A stretch of DNA of 61,821 bases from Soonwooa sp. (lineage in GTDB: Bacteria > Bacteroidota > Bacteroidia > Flavobacteriales > Weeksellaceae), in assembly GCF_030151385.1 (NCBI RefSeq), contig NZ_JASLDS010000058.1, forward strand, positions 1 through 61,821, given 5' to 3'. Shown here one piece after another: positions 17,639-26,313 of the stretch. The translations under genes were made by a program, and so were the position numbers. Within the stretch, counting starts at the first letter, position 1. Each line of letters starts with the position of its first letter. Under the pieces are notes generated by a model. That model ran no database searches. It had not been told where the DNA came from and worked only from the letters and a program-made list of their open reading frames with translations.

Positions 17639-19261
17639 TTAAATTGCACGTCGATGTTCGATGATAACATGCGAATCTTCGTCAAGTGCGTAATCTTTGT
17701 AAGAGGTTTTAAAACCGATTAAACGGACTTCAATATCTTCTTCGTCGGCTCTTACATTTGCGAAATCTTGTATCATTTCCAAAACATCGGTTGCGATATA
17801 AGAAGTGCTTCTAGCATCGATGGTTACAATAGAGTTTGGTTTAATGTTTTTCAAAGTTTTCTTAATTGCTGCTTTATTTAAAAACGAAACCTCTTCTGCT
17901 AGTTTAATGTTAATTTCATCCGCTGAGTCTAGGTTTTCGCGACTTAAATAATAGGCACGTTTCATATTTCCTTGAAGAACATAGATAATAGAAATCGCTA
18001 GACCAATACCAACACCTTTTAACAAATCAGTTGCTACAATTGCGATAATTGTTGCAATAAAAGGAATGAACTGGTATTTGCCTTTGTGCCAAAAATGCAT
18101 AATGTTTTTAGGACTTGCTAGCTTGTAACCAATTAAGATTAAAACCGCAGCAAGCGTCGCCAACGGAATCATATTTAACAAAAAAGGAATACTCAGCGCA
18201 CATACAAGTAGTAAAATACCGTGTATCATTGTTGAAATTTTGTTGGTTGCACCAGCATTAGCATTGGCAGAACTTCGTACGACAACCGAAGTCATAGGAA
18301 GTCCTCCAATAAAAGAACTCAAGATGTTACCAATACCTTGGGCACGTAGCTCAAGATTGGTATCTGTGATTCTTCTTTTAGAATCGAGTCTGTCCGAAGC
18401 TTCGATACACAAAAGCGTTTCGATGGAAGCAACAATCGCAATCGTCGTACCCACAATCCAAACTTTGTAATTTAAAAAACCTTCAAAAGCTGGGAAAGTA
18501 ATCATGGCTTTAAAATCATCTGCCGTTTTTGGAACGGGAAGATTAACCAAATGTTCTTTTGAAATCGCTAAAGAACTTCCACTCGCCAAAAATATTTGGT
18601 TTAAAACAATACCAGCGATTACCGCTACCAAAGCGCCTGGAAGAAGTTTTAGTTTCTTTAAAACTTTCACTTTGTCCCACATCAGAAGAATTGAAATGGA
18701 GACCAAAGTCACCACAATTGCTCCTGGATGTATCGCCGAAATTAGGTTTCCAAAAAAGGCTGGATTAAAACCATCTTCAAATATCGCTTCACTTGCGATA
18801 TTGCTGTTATAACCTAATGCCAACGGAATTTGTTTAATAATGATAATAATACCAATACCAGCCAGCATTCCTTCGATAACATTATTTGGGAAATAGTTGG
18901 AGATACTACCAGCACGAATAAAACCTAAAATCAATTGTATAACACCAGCGATAATTCCTGCTGCTAGAAATAATTCAAATGAACCAAGGTCTGTGATAGC
19001 AGCGATAATAATAGCGGTAAGTCCTGCTGCGGGACCTGATACCGAAATGTGAGAGTTACTGATGAATCCGACTACCAAACCGCCGATAATACCTGAGATA
19101 ATCCCAGCTAAAGGTGGTGCGCCAGATGCTAATGCGATACCGAGACAAAGTGGTAAGGCAACTAAAAAGACGACAAGTCCTGACGGAAAATTCTCCTTGA
19201 ATAATCCCATGAAGTTTTTTGCTTTTTTCATGTCCGAAAAAGTATAAGTATTCAACCTCAT
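17639..19261 (-). CDS. SulP family anion transporter (bicarbonate or sulfate)
   Basis: This 540-residue membrane protein has about 11-14 hydrophobic segments with the SulP start FPSGLVVFLVALPLCLGIALASGAPP and the SGPAAGL substrate-site motif, plus a C-terminal STAS-like domain (from about residue 430, with TIDARSTSYIATDVLEM). It is encoded downstream of a beta-carbonic anhydrase and a small exported protein on the same strand. That context, known for BicA-like and other SulP/carbonic anhydrase pairs, favours bicarbonate as substrate; sulfate remains possible. An alternative start at 19231 (MKKAKNFMG) would remove ten residues. Confidence 0.9.
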   Translation of the reverse strand: MRLNTYTFSDMKKAKNFMGLFKENFPSGLVVFLVALPLCLGIALASGAPPLAGIISGIIGGLVVGFISNSHISVSGPAAGLTAIIIAAITDLGSFELFLAAGIIAGVIQLILGFIRAGSISNYFPNNVIEGMLAGIGIIIIIKQIPLALGYNSNIASEAIFEDGFNPAFFGNLISAIHPGAIVVTLVSISILLMWDKVKVLKKLKLLPGALVAVIAGIVLNQIFLASGSSLAISKEHLVNLPVPKTADDFKAMITFPAFEGFLNYKVWIVGTTIAIVASIETLLCIEASDRLDSKRRITDTNLELRAQGIGNILSSFIGGLPMTSVVVRSSANANAGATNKISTMIHGILLLVCALSIPFLLNMIPLATLAAVLILIGYKLASPKNIMHFWHKGKYQFIPFIATIIAIVATDLLKGVGIGLAISIIYVLQGNMKRAYYLSRENLDSADEINIKLAEEVSFLNKAAIKKTLKNIKPNSIVTIDARSTSYIATDVLEMIQDFANVRADEEDIEVRLIGFKTSYKDYALDEDSHVIIEHRRAI

Positions 19262-19359
19262 CTTTTTTATAAATGAAGTTTTGTACGTTGAAAATTTAAT
19301 TTTAATTAATTGAATTAGAGATGTTTCCTAAGAGTAAATAAAGGGAAGCATGATTAAAA

Positions 19360-19656
19360 TTAAATCTGATTCGGAGGTGGCGAAAAAATAGGGATATACG
19401 GAGAGATGCTCGCATTGTCATCAATAAGAGCGAAAGATTTTTTGCCAAGGTCGGATTCAAAAAACTTAATAAAGTCGTGAATTGAAAGCGGTTTTGGCGT
19501 TACTTTTTCGTTGAATGACGACGCGCTCGTTTTTACTTCTTCTTCAGCAATTGAGATGTTAGTCGTTGGCAAATCCCATCCGAAAAGCGCAGCCATACCA
19601 GGTAAAGCTGTGAAATTCAGAAAGAATGCTAAAACTAAAATACTCAAATACTTCAT
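19360..19656 (-). CDS. Small exported protein between carbonic anhydrase and SulP transporter
   Basis: The 98-residue product has a hydrophobic N-terminus (MKYLSILVLAFFLNFTALPGMAALFGW) that is a signal peptide or a single membrane anchor, then a charged stretch and a C-terminus ending SPPPNQI. I do not recognise a named family. The gene begins 29 bases after the carbonic anhydrase stop and ends 98 bases before the transporter start, so it is probably part of that operon and may assist the transporter. This is inference from position only. Confidence 0.65.
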   Translation of the reverse strand: MKYLSILVLAFFLNFTALPGMAALFGWDLPTTNISIAEEEVKTSASSFNEKVTPKPLSIHDFIKFFESDLGKKSFALIDDNASISPYIPIFSPPPNQI

Positions 19657-19685
19657 AAGATTGTCTTAATGACAGATGTCCGAAT

Positions 19686-20354
19686 TTACTTTTCCATTTT
19701 TGGAACTGACCAAGTCGATTCTGTCAAATCATAAATTTTCTGAATATGATGAAGAATACCTTCAAAATTAATATTCAGATCTTTAAGTTTACCGGTTTTC
19801 AAATCGAAAACCCATCCGTGCACAACGGGATAACCATTTTGGACAAAGCCTTTTTGTACTGCTGCAGCTTTCACTACATTGATGCATTGTTCTTGTACAT
19901 TAAGCTCTACCAATCTGTCAAACTTTTGGTGTTGGTCCGAAATCGAATCTAACTCCTCTTGGTGCATACGATAGACATCGCGAATACTTCTCAACCAAGG
20001 GTTAAGTAGACCAAGGTCTGTTGATTGCATAGCTGCATTAATACCACCGCATCCATAATGTCCACACACAACGATGTGTTTTACTTTTAGGTGGCTAACG
20101 GCATACTCAATAACCGAATTAACATTCATGTCGATATTGTTAACCATGTTAGCAATATTTCTGTGAACGAAAATTTCACCAGGTTTCAATCCCATAAGGT
20201 CTTCTGCCGGAACTCTACTGTCGGAACATCCGATGTATAGGAATTCTGGGTTTTGACCTTCTGCTAAGTTTTTAAAAAAATCTGCGTTGGTAGATTTCAT
20301 TTCCTCTACCCATTGACGGTTGTTTTCAAAAACTTTGTTGTACGAATCTTGCAT
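19686..20354 (-). CDS. Beta-class carbonic anhydrase
   Basis: The enzyme interconverts CO2 and bicarbonate. The 222-residue sequence has the beta-class zinc ligands: CSDSR (Cys near residue 43, Asp 45, Arg 47) and CGHYGCGG (His near residue 99, Cys near 102). It also has the RNIANMV segment. There is no signal peptide, so it is cytoplasmic. It heads a likely operon with the small exported protein and the SulP transporter, suggesting joint supply of bicarbonate. Confidence 0.95.
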   Translation of the reverse strand: MQDSYNKVFENNRQWVEEMKSTNADFFKNLAEGQNPEFLYIGCSDSRVPAEDLMGLKPGEIFVHRNIANMVNNIDMNVNSVIEYAVSHLKVKHIVVCGHYGCGGINAAMQSTDLGLLNPWLRSIRDVYRMHQEELDSISDQHQKFDRLVELNVQEQCINVVKAAAVQKGFVQNGYPVVHGWVFDLKTGKLKDLNINFEGILHHIQKIYDLTESTWSVPKMEK

Positions 20355-20429
20355 AATAAAATATATTTAAGGTTAAAATTACTTTAACTATTAAATAATG
20401 TGTTTCGATAGATTGAATCAATAATGATG

Positions 20430-20437
20430 CAAAAGTA
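20430..20437 (-). promoter_or_regulatory. -7 promoter element for the carbonic anhydrase operon
   Basis: The minus strand reads TACTTTTG, matching TAnnTTTG, 75 bases ahead of the ATG at 20354. No -33 match at proper spacing was found. Confidence 0.45.
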
Positions 20438-20475
20438 ATTTATTCTGATTTAAAATTGAAAAATATTAACAAAGT

Positions 20476-21033
20476 TTAATATTTTACTTTATTGTTGATG
20501 TAGCCTTCTGTCGCCATTTCGTTGGGTGTGATCTGCGCGGGATTACCGATGACTACGGAGTTTGCTGGCACGTCAGTACTAACATAAGCATTTGGCGCGA
20601 TAAGAACATTATTCCCAATCGTAATGCCACCAACAATAACGGCGTTTGGACCAATCCAGACTTCGTCGCCAATTGTTGGTACGCCTTCGCGTTTTCCACG
20701 GTTGGCTTGTGCAATGGTAACGCCTTGCGCAATATTACAGTTGCGACCAATTACGGCTTTGGGATTTATTACTAAAGCGCCCCAATGTCCAAGATACAAT
20801 CCACCGCCAATTTGGGTTTCTGCATAAATCTGGAAACCATATTTAATTTGATAATGACGAAGTATGAATCTGTAAATCTTTCCTGTTAAAGAAGATTTGG
20901 GATATTTTTGTGCATTTCGGAACCAATAGATGTAATGCAGATTTGGACTAAAACATTTTTTTAGTATCTGAAAATGTGACAAGTATTGTCCACTTTCTCT
21001 GTAAAAATCTTTTTGAATGGTCGTGTAACTCAT
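20476..21033 (-). CDS. Serine acetyltransferase-like hexapeptide acyltransferase
   Basis: The 185-residue protein has left-handed beta-helix repeats (IGGGLYLGHWGALVINPKAVIGRNC and later IGPNAVIVGGITIGNNVLI), and an ending APNAYVSTDVPANSVVIGNPAQIT typical of CysE-like and colanic acid acetyltransferases. The N-terminal 60 residues are helical and basic. It is the last gene at this end of the polysaccharide locus, overlapping the upstream membrane acyltransferase by four bases, so a role in O-acetylating the glycan is more likely than cysteine synthesis. Confidence 0.85.
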   Translation of the reverse strand: MSYTTIQKDFYRESGQYLSHFQILKKCFSPNLHYIYWFRNAQKYPKSSLTGKIYRFILRHYQIKYGFQIYAETQIGGGLYLGHWGALVINPKAVIGRNCNIAQGVTIAQANRGKREGVPTIGDEVWIGPNAVIVGGITIGNNVLIAPNAYVSTDVPANSVVIGNPAQITPNEMATEGYINNKVKY

Positions 21034-22100
21034 TTTATTTTTTCAAAAATCTTGTTATAAATGAAGTATAAAAGGTAACAAGTTGGTAGTAACAAAATTA
21101 AGTATAAAAATATTCTTTCTGCTCTTATATCCATATTTTCTATGTCAAAAAGAGGTAATATTCTAAAAATACCATTGGTTACAAAAATGATCATTGAGAC
21201 TTTTCCGATGCTAATGAATATTTTTTTCCAAAATGAACCTAGAACAGTGTATAAGCTTTCAAATGTGTATAACAGAACAAGTGTAAATGCTAGAAAGCTA
21301 AATGGAAACAGAAACTCATATACTTGTGATACCGAAAATATTATCAAACTAATGATAAATACTAGCAAACTTGGTTTTTTCCATTTGTTTTGGGCGAAAT
21401 ATATTCCTAAAAAAACTTCTGGCAAATGGCCAATCAATGTAGGGAGTATATTAAAACTAGTTTGCTTATCAACCATGTAGTAAAGTAGGATAATCAATAG
21501 GTAAGTTACTGAGAGTATTACTACAAGCTTATATTTTTTTAAAATTTTAAACAAAAAAGGAAAAACAACATATAACTGAACCATAAGTCCAAAAAACCAA
21601 AATGGACCACTCAACATATTATAAGTCCAAGGTTTATAAAAATTAGAAATTGAGGAGCTTAGCAAAATACTTTTAACAGCCGTTTTTTTCAAAGAGTAAA
21701 ATTCGCCGAAGCCAATGTAGAAAAATATATGATAGACAATAAAACCAAAAATTAATAAAAAGTATAATTTTTTGAGTCGTGATTTTAAATATTTAAAATA
21801 GTTAAAACTGGTGTTTTCATTTTTAATAAATTGAATACTAAGGCCATAGGCACTAAAGAAGATGAAGAGTTGCACGCCATAATGACCTAAAAAAGAGAAA
21901 ATCGAAACAAAAAAGCTTGGCCATTTTATAGGATATAGATTACTTAAAAATACAATGGCATTATTTGCAGAAAAATCCGATTCGTTTTCTATGCTAAATC
22001 CAGCTTGCCAATGCAAATAATTGTGAAGAACGATTAATAAAATGGCAATGCCTTTAAAGTAATTGGTGTCATCTAGCGTGAAGCTTCCTTTGGATTGCAT
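21030..22100 (-). CDS. Acyltransferase family 3 membrane protein
   Basis: A 356-residue protein with about ten membrane segments and the family-3 start DDTNYFKGIAILLIVLHN (His near residue 22), followed by the YGVQLFIFFSAYGLS loop. Members transfer acetyl or other acyl groups from cytoplasmic donors onto surface glycans. It overlaps the following hexapeptide acyltransferase and lies 45 bases below a GT4 gene. The acceptor is unknown. Confidence 0.85.
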   Translation of the reverse strand: MQSKGSFTLDDTNYFKGIAILLIVLHNYLHWQAGFSIENESDFSANNAIVFLSNLYPIKWPSFFVSIFSFLGHYGVQLFIFFSAYGLSIQFIKNENTSFNYFKYLKSRLKKLYFLLIFGFIVYHIFFYIGFGEFYSLKKTAVKSILLSSSISNFYKPWTYNMLSGPFWFFGLMVQLYVVFPFLFKILKKYKLVVILSVTYLLIILLYYMVDKQTSFNILPTLIGHLPEVFLGIYFAQNKWKKPSLLVFIISLIIFSVSQVYEFLFPFSFLAFTLVLLYTFESLYTVLGSFWKKIFISIGKVSMIIFVTNGIFRILPLFDIENMDIRAERIFLYLILLLPTCYLLYFIYNKIFEKIK

Positions 22101-22145
22101 TTTGGTAATTTTGGGACTTCAATTTATAATAAAAAAATGAAACTT

Positions 22146-23294
22146 CTAAAGATTGTCAATAATATTCGTGATGCCTTTTACTGAATTTTTTAGGTTAAAT
22201 GGCATTTCATATTCTTGAAGCTTACTTTGGTAATTTTCAAAAGATTGAGGATTTAATAAAGCTTTTTTCATGCCTTCATAGATGCCACCGTCAGAGTTTT
22301 CGATGATAAGACCCAAGTCACCGTTATTTAACATTTCTCGAACACCCGAAACATCTGTTGCAATAATGTTTTTGTTAAGTGTCATCGCTTCGAATAAAAC
22401 GGTTGGAAATCCTTCGTAGCGCGAACTCAAAATATAAAAATCTGCTCTTTTAAAATAAGGATAAGGATTATCTGTAAAACCTAGCATGGTCGCAGTGTCG
22501 TCAACGCCAAGTTCGGTTTTTAGTTTTTTAATATTCGGGAAATCGTAGCCATCGCCAACAATAAGAAGCCGATGATCCAAGCCTTCATTTATAAGTTTTT
22601 TATGAGCCTTCAGAAGTCTGTCAAATCCTTTTTGTGGAAAAACCGTACCTACAGAAATGAAAGTCGGAAGTTTGTCATCAAACTTATAGTTTTCCACAGG
22701 CTTTTCAGCTTTTGTTAAAATCTCGTCAGTGTCCAAAGGATTGAAAATCCTAACAATTTTAGATTTTTCAGCTTCGGAAATGGCGAGATCTTCAAAAGTC
22801 TTTTTAATCTTGTCCGAAATCACCATCACTTTATCATATTTGAAGAAGCGTCTGATTTTTTCTTTGGTGTAACCTTCAACTTGCGTCAGATCGTTATGGA
22901 TCCACATCAGCTTTTTTGAGGATGTCAACGGACTGTTGAGTACTTCGTCCATAAAACCATGGATTGCCGCAAATTCGATGTCGTATTTTTTGTTTTTGAG
23001 CTTTCGTTTATAAAGAATTTTGGGATATTTTTTTAATAAACGTTGGTAGACAACACGATAGGCTTTTTTGGGAATATCTTGTGGGCGATTGGTGGTAATC
23101 ATTTTGCCTTTGTTGAGGTACATCACATTAACCCAATTCGGAACCTCGGTAAGATATTTCCCCGAATATAGGTTAAGTAAAAGATCCACTTCGTATTTGT
23201 CAGACGGCAAATTTTTGAGAAAAGTCACCAAAACTTTCTCTGCGCCACCATGTCTTAAGGAACCAATACGAATAAGGATTTTCTTTTTAATCAA
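22146..23294 (-). CDS. Glycosyltransferase family 4
   Basis: This 382-residue GT-B enzyme shows the N-terminal RIGSLRHGGAEKVLVTFLKNLP donor-side glycine motif, a middle VGTVFPQKGFDRLLKAHKKL segment, and the C-terminal ADFYILSSRYEGFPTVLFEAM block with the E-x7-E type motif of GT4 retaining enzymes. It resembles the GT4 at 28655, with which it shares the N-terminal layout. A TATTTTTG element lies upstream, so it may begin a subsidiary transcript with the two acyltransferases. Sugar specificity is unknown. Confidence 0.9.
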   Translation of the reverse strand: MIKKKILIRIGSLRHGGAEKVLVTFLKNLPSDKYEVDLLLNLYSGKYLTEVPNWVNVMYLNKGKMITTNRPQDIPKKAYRVVYQRLLKKYPKILYKRKLKNKKYDIEFAAIHGFMDEVLNSPLTSSKKLMWIHNDLTQVEGYTKEKIRRFFKYDKVMVISDKIKKTFEDLAISEAEKSKIVRIFNPLDTDEILTKAEKPVENYKFDDKLPTFISVGTVFPQKGFDRLLKAHKKLINEGLDHRLLIVGDGYDFPNIKKLKTELGVDDTATMLGFTDNPYPYFKRADFYILSSRYEGFPTVLFEAMTLNKNIIATDVSGVREMLNNGDLGLIIENSDGGIYEGMKKALLNPQSFENYQSKLQEYEMPFNLKNSVKGITNIIDNL

Positions 23295-23317
23295 TTGTTT
23301 TCTTTTTTGATTGTCAC

Positions 23318-23325
23318 CAAAAATA
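23318..23325 (-). promoter_or_regulatory. Internal -7 promoter element
   Basis: The minus strand reads TATTTTTG, 24 bases ahead of the ATG at 23294, in a 54-base gap that is wide for this compact locus. No -33 match is seen. Confidence 0.4.
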
Positions 23326-23348
23326 CTAAGAATATTTAGATTTTAAAA

Positions 23349-24188
23349 CTACTTTACAAAGCTTTGCCATTCTTGGAATAGCTCATCCGCAATGTTTTTT
23401 CTATCAATTAAATTATCAATGTGATGTGCAATTGGTTTCAGCTTTTCCGCGTAGTTTTTGTTGGCATAGTCTAGCAATTTTTTCCAGTTTTTGTAGTCTA
23501 GGGAAGCGTAGGCTTCGACTGCATAATGTTTGGTTTTAACAGCATTTAGCCGTAGTTGGTAAGCCATTCTGGTAATTGGCGTGTTGAATTGCGATATATA
23601 ATGTTTAGAAAAAACCTGGATTTTATAGTTTAAATCTTTCTTCGACATTGGACGATATTCTAAATAGAGACCAGATGGAAAAGGCACCGAAATTTGATAG
23701 AAATATAATTTGTTCTGCTGAAGCTTTGGGTATTTCTCAAATAAAGAAAGAAGAATATCATTGACCTTGATGTGCTCTGGATGCCAGTCTATTGGAAATG
23801 GAAGAAATATTTTGTCAAAATTCCCATTTTCAATAAGTTTTGCAAGATTATCAAAATCATCTTTACTTTCAGCTGATATCAAATTGAATCCAATTTCTTT
23901 TTGGACATTCTCAATTTCCTTGCGGCGCATACTTTTGTTTGCCTCGTTGTAATTTTTTCCCAAAAACTGAAAATAAAAAACGCTTGCATCTGTATTCAAC
24001 AGGATTTGACTTGCGCCAATCCACTCGTCGTCAGCATGAGGTGCTAATACAAGAGATTTAGAATCTTTAGTAAGCTTTAATTCTTGTAAGTTAGAGTAGG
24101 AAAGATGTTTGCCAAAATGAAATTGTAGATACCACTTTAGTAAGTATTTTTTCCTACGAAGTTTAGTTCGTAGGCTTTTGCTAATCAT
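23349..24188 (-). CDS. PIG-L family deacetylase
   Basis: PIG-L/LmbE enzymes remove acetyl groups from N-acetylated sugars using zinc. The 279-residue protein has the signature LVLAPHADDEWIGAS near residue 48 (His-x-x-Asp-Asp metal site) and a later WHPEHIKVND His motif near residue 142. The N-terminus is basic with no clear signal peptide. It sits among glycosyltransferases and probably acts on a GlcNAc-type residue of the glycan or its precursor. The exact substrate cannot be read from the sequence. Confidence 0.9.
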   Translation of the reverse strand: MISKSLRTKLRRKKYLLKWYLQFHFGKHLSYSNLQELKLTKDSKSLVLAPHADDEWIGASQILLNTDASVFYFQFLGKNYNEANKSMRRKEIENVQKEIGFNLISAESKDDFDNLAKLIENGNFDKIFLPFPIDWHPEHIKVNDILLSLFEKYPKLQQNKLYFYQISVPFPSGLYLEYRPMSKKDLNYKIQVFSKHYISQFNTPITRMAYQLRLNAVKTKHYAVEAYASLDYKNWKKLLDYANKNYAEKLKPIAHHIDNLIDRKNIADELFQEWQSFVK

Positions 24189-24217
24189 GTTTGTGTTTTA
24201 ATAATTCGAAAACGAAA

Positions 24218-25369
24218 TTAGTAAAAAATATCAATCCACTTTTGAATTATTTTATCCTTTTGCCATTTTTTTGAGAAAGTGTAACTACCGCTATTAAGTT
24301 GCTTTAATTGTTCTTCGTTATTGATAAGCGATTGTAGCTTTTCTGCAAAATCAGTTTGATCGCCAAAAGGGATTAGAAAACCATTTTCTTGGCTAACAAT
24401 ATCAGATGGTCCGTATTTGCAATCATAAGAAATGATGGCGTTTCCTGTTAAGTTGGCTTCAATAAGAACTGTGGGAAGACATTCAGTTTTACTAGTAAAC
24501 AAGAAAATTTTGCTCAAACTTAAAGCTGAGTATATTTCGTCAAGATTTTTAGCTCCCAGTAGCTCTACTTTATTTTGTAATGATGGAAGGTTTTGTATTT
24601 GTTTTTCGAGTTGATGCTTTGCGGGACCATCACCAATAATTTTGAATTTAAAACTTTGTAAATCGGTTTTGTTTAGGATTTCTAAAGTTTCTTGTACATT
24701 TTTATCATTGTCTAATCTACCAACAAATATTAAGTCATTTTGTTTGTCCGAAATTTTTTCAGGGTTAAAATTTTCGAAAGGCAGTCCAATTAAATTTGGG
24801 ATAAGAAAAGCATTGTTGTTAATCTGCTTGTAATGAGCTAACGAAGGCGAGTTAAGACAAACAACAGCTTTGAAGTTTTTATAATTTTTTCGGAGTAGAT
24901 CTTTCCAAAGTTTACCACCAACTTCAAAGTTAGCATGTTCCCAAGCGATGGTTTTGGCGGCAATTGTTTTGTTTCGAGAAATTTGTGAAGAAAGTTTGTA
25001 CCAAGACGATATAATCAAATCATAATTTTGATGGTTTTGTTTTAACCATTTTGCTAGCATTTCCCATTGTCCAAAATCGTAGATATAGTTTTTTATACTC
25101 TTTCTTCCTGGTATTTTTGGAAAATATTTGTCGATGTTGACGTTGACTTTTCGAAAGCCCCAATGCGAGAAGGTGTCAATACTTAGAATTTTAATCTTAG
25201 GATTTAAGGGGAAAAAACTGGATTTGTCTTCCATCAAAACCAAGATGCTAACATCATATCCCGCCTCACAAAGCTCGTTGGCAAGCGAGGTCAAAACGCG
25301 AGCAACTCCTCCAGGCTTAAAAAGCTTGTAGTAGATGAAAAGTATTTTTTTCGACTTATTATTTGACAT
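24218..25369 (-). CDS. Glycosyltransferase family 4
   Basis: A 383-residue GT-B protein beginning KILFIYYKLFKPGGVARVLTSLANEL (GG loop of the N-domain), with FVGRLDNDKNVQETLEIL and the C-terminal KIFLFTSKTECLPTVLIEANLTG acceptor/donor block. The family transfers sugars from nucleotide donors in the cytoplasm. It is four bases downstream of the SGNH gene, so they are cotranscribed. Specificity is unknown. Confidence 0.9.
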   Translation of the reverse strand: MSNNKSKKILFIYYKLFKPGGVARVLTSLANELCEAGYDVSILVLMEDKSSFFPLNPKIKILSIDTFSHWGFRKVNVNIDKYFPKIPGRKSIKNYIYDFGQWEMLAKWLKQNHQNYDLIISSWYKLSSQISRNKTIAAKTIAWEHANFEVGGKLWKDLLRKNYKNFKAVVCLNSPSLAHYKQINNNAFLIPNLIGLPFENFNPEKISDKQNDLIFVGRLDNDKNVQETLEILNKTDLQSFKFKIIGDGPAKHQLEKQIQNLPSLQNKVELLGAKNLDEIYSALSLSKIFLFTSKTECLPTVLIEANLTGNAIISYDCKYGPSDIVSQENGFLIPFGDQTDFAEKLQSLINNEEQLKQLNSGSYTFSKKWQKDKIIQKWIDIFY

Positions 25370-25373
25370 AAGA

Positions 25374-26309
25374 TTATTTTTTATCTAAAAAAGCTTTAAC
25401 GTCTTTTACCAATACTTTGTTGAACTTTTCTACTGCAATTTGGTTGAGGTGGTTGTTGTCAAAAAAATCTGTTGAATCTTTCAAAGCTACAGCATTTTGA
25501 TAACTCTTGTAAGTTCCAACACCTGATAAGAATTTGTCGACTTCGGGATTATTATTTACAGAATTATACAAGGTTTTGGTAATAGGCGCTTGTATCAAAA
25601 ATACCTTGATGCCTTTACTTTCTATATAAGCAACATTGTTTTTTAATTCCTCTTTTTGCCCTTCAATAAGATTCCATTTCGAAATACCTTCTTTATTGAA
25701 AATGTTTGGTCTATATTCGGTCTCTACAAAACCTGTTGGCGAAATATAGTGATCTCCCATTTGTTTTAAGGCTTCTTTAAATCGATCATTTAAACCAAAA
25801 ACTTGTCGAAAACTTGAGAATATCAAAGTGTTGTAAGCAAGTAGGTTGTGCATCTTGTTTGCCATTTCGATCGAGTTAATATCGATTTTGTTATTACTTA
25901 GTATGTCTAACGAAGATTCTACACCATCGATATTCATTGTTCCAGCATAGGCTTCATACAGAACCATTTTTGGTTTTATTTTTTCTAAATATTGATGTAG
26001 CAATGCTTTGGTATTAATTGGTGTTTGCGCACTTGATCCAAGATTAAATGCTGTGATGCCTTCTTTTTCAAAAATTCTAGGGTCGATTCCACGATAGGCA
26101 TGAGACGATCCTACAATGAGAACATCGATGTCTTTGGTCTTGGCAGCATCTTTCATTCTTGTAAAAGTATGACCATAGCAACCCATGCAACTTCTAACAT
26201 TTTTTGCCATGAAAGGTGGCAATATAGAACTCCATATTGGCATCACAATGACATAGAAAAGAATCGTGAAGACTGCAAATAAACTTATGTTGACTAAAAA
26301 TTTTTTCAT
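25374..26309 (-). CDS. SGNH/AlgX-like O-acyltransferase partner protein
   Basis: From the ATG at 26309 the product is 311 residues with one N-terminal membrane anchor (about residues 4-28) and an SGNH-hydrolase-like periplasmic domain. It has the nucleophile motif GSSHAYRG near residue 67 and a C-terminal D-x-x-H (FFDNNHLNQ). This architecture is that of AlgJ/DltD-like proteins that pair with an MBOAT protein. The MBOAT gene ends four bases upstream. A longer frame starting at 26366 would overlap the MBOAT gene and bury the anchor, so the shorter start is preferred. Confidence 0.85.
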   Translation of the reverse strand: MKKFLVNISLFAVFTILFYVIVMPIWSSILPPFMAKNVRSCMGCYGHTFTRMKDAAKTKDIDVLIVGSSHAYRGIDPRIFEKEGITAFNLGSSAQTPINTKALLHQYLEKIKPKMVLYEAYAGTMNIDGVESSLDILSNNKIDINSIEMANKMHNLLAYNTLIFSSFRQVFGLNDRFKEALKQMGDHYISPTGFVETEYRPNIFNKEGISKWNLIEGQKEELKNNVAYIESKGIKVFLIQAPITKTLYNSVNNNPEVDKFLSGVGTYKSYQNAVALKDSTDFFDNNHLNQIAVEKFNKVLVKDVKAFLDKK

Positions 26310-26313
26310 CTGT

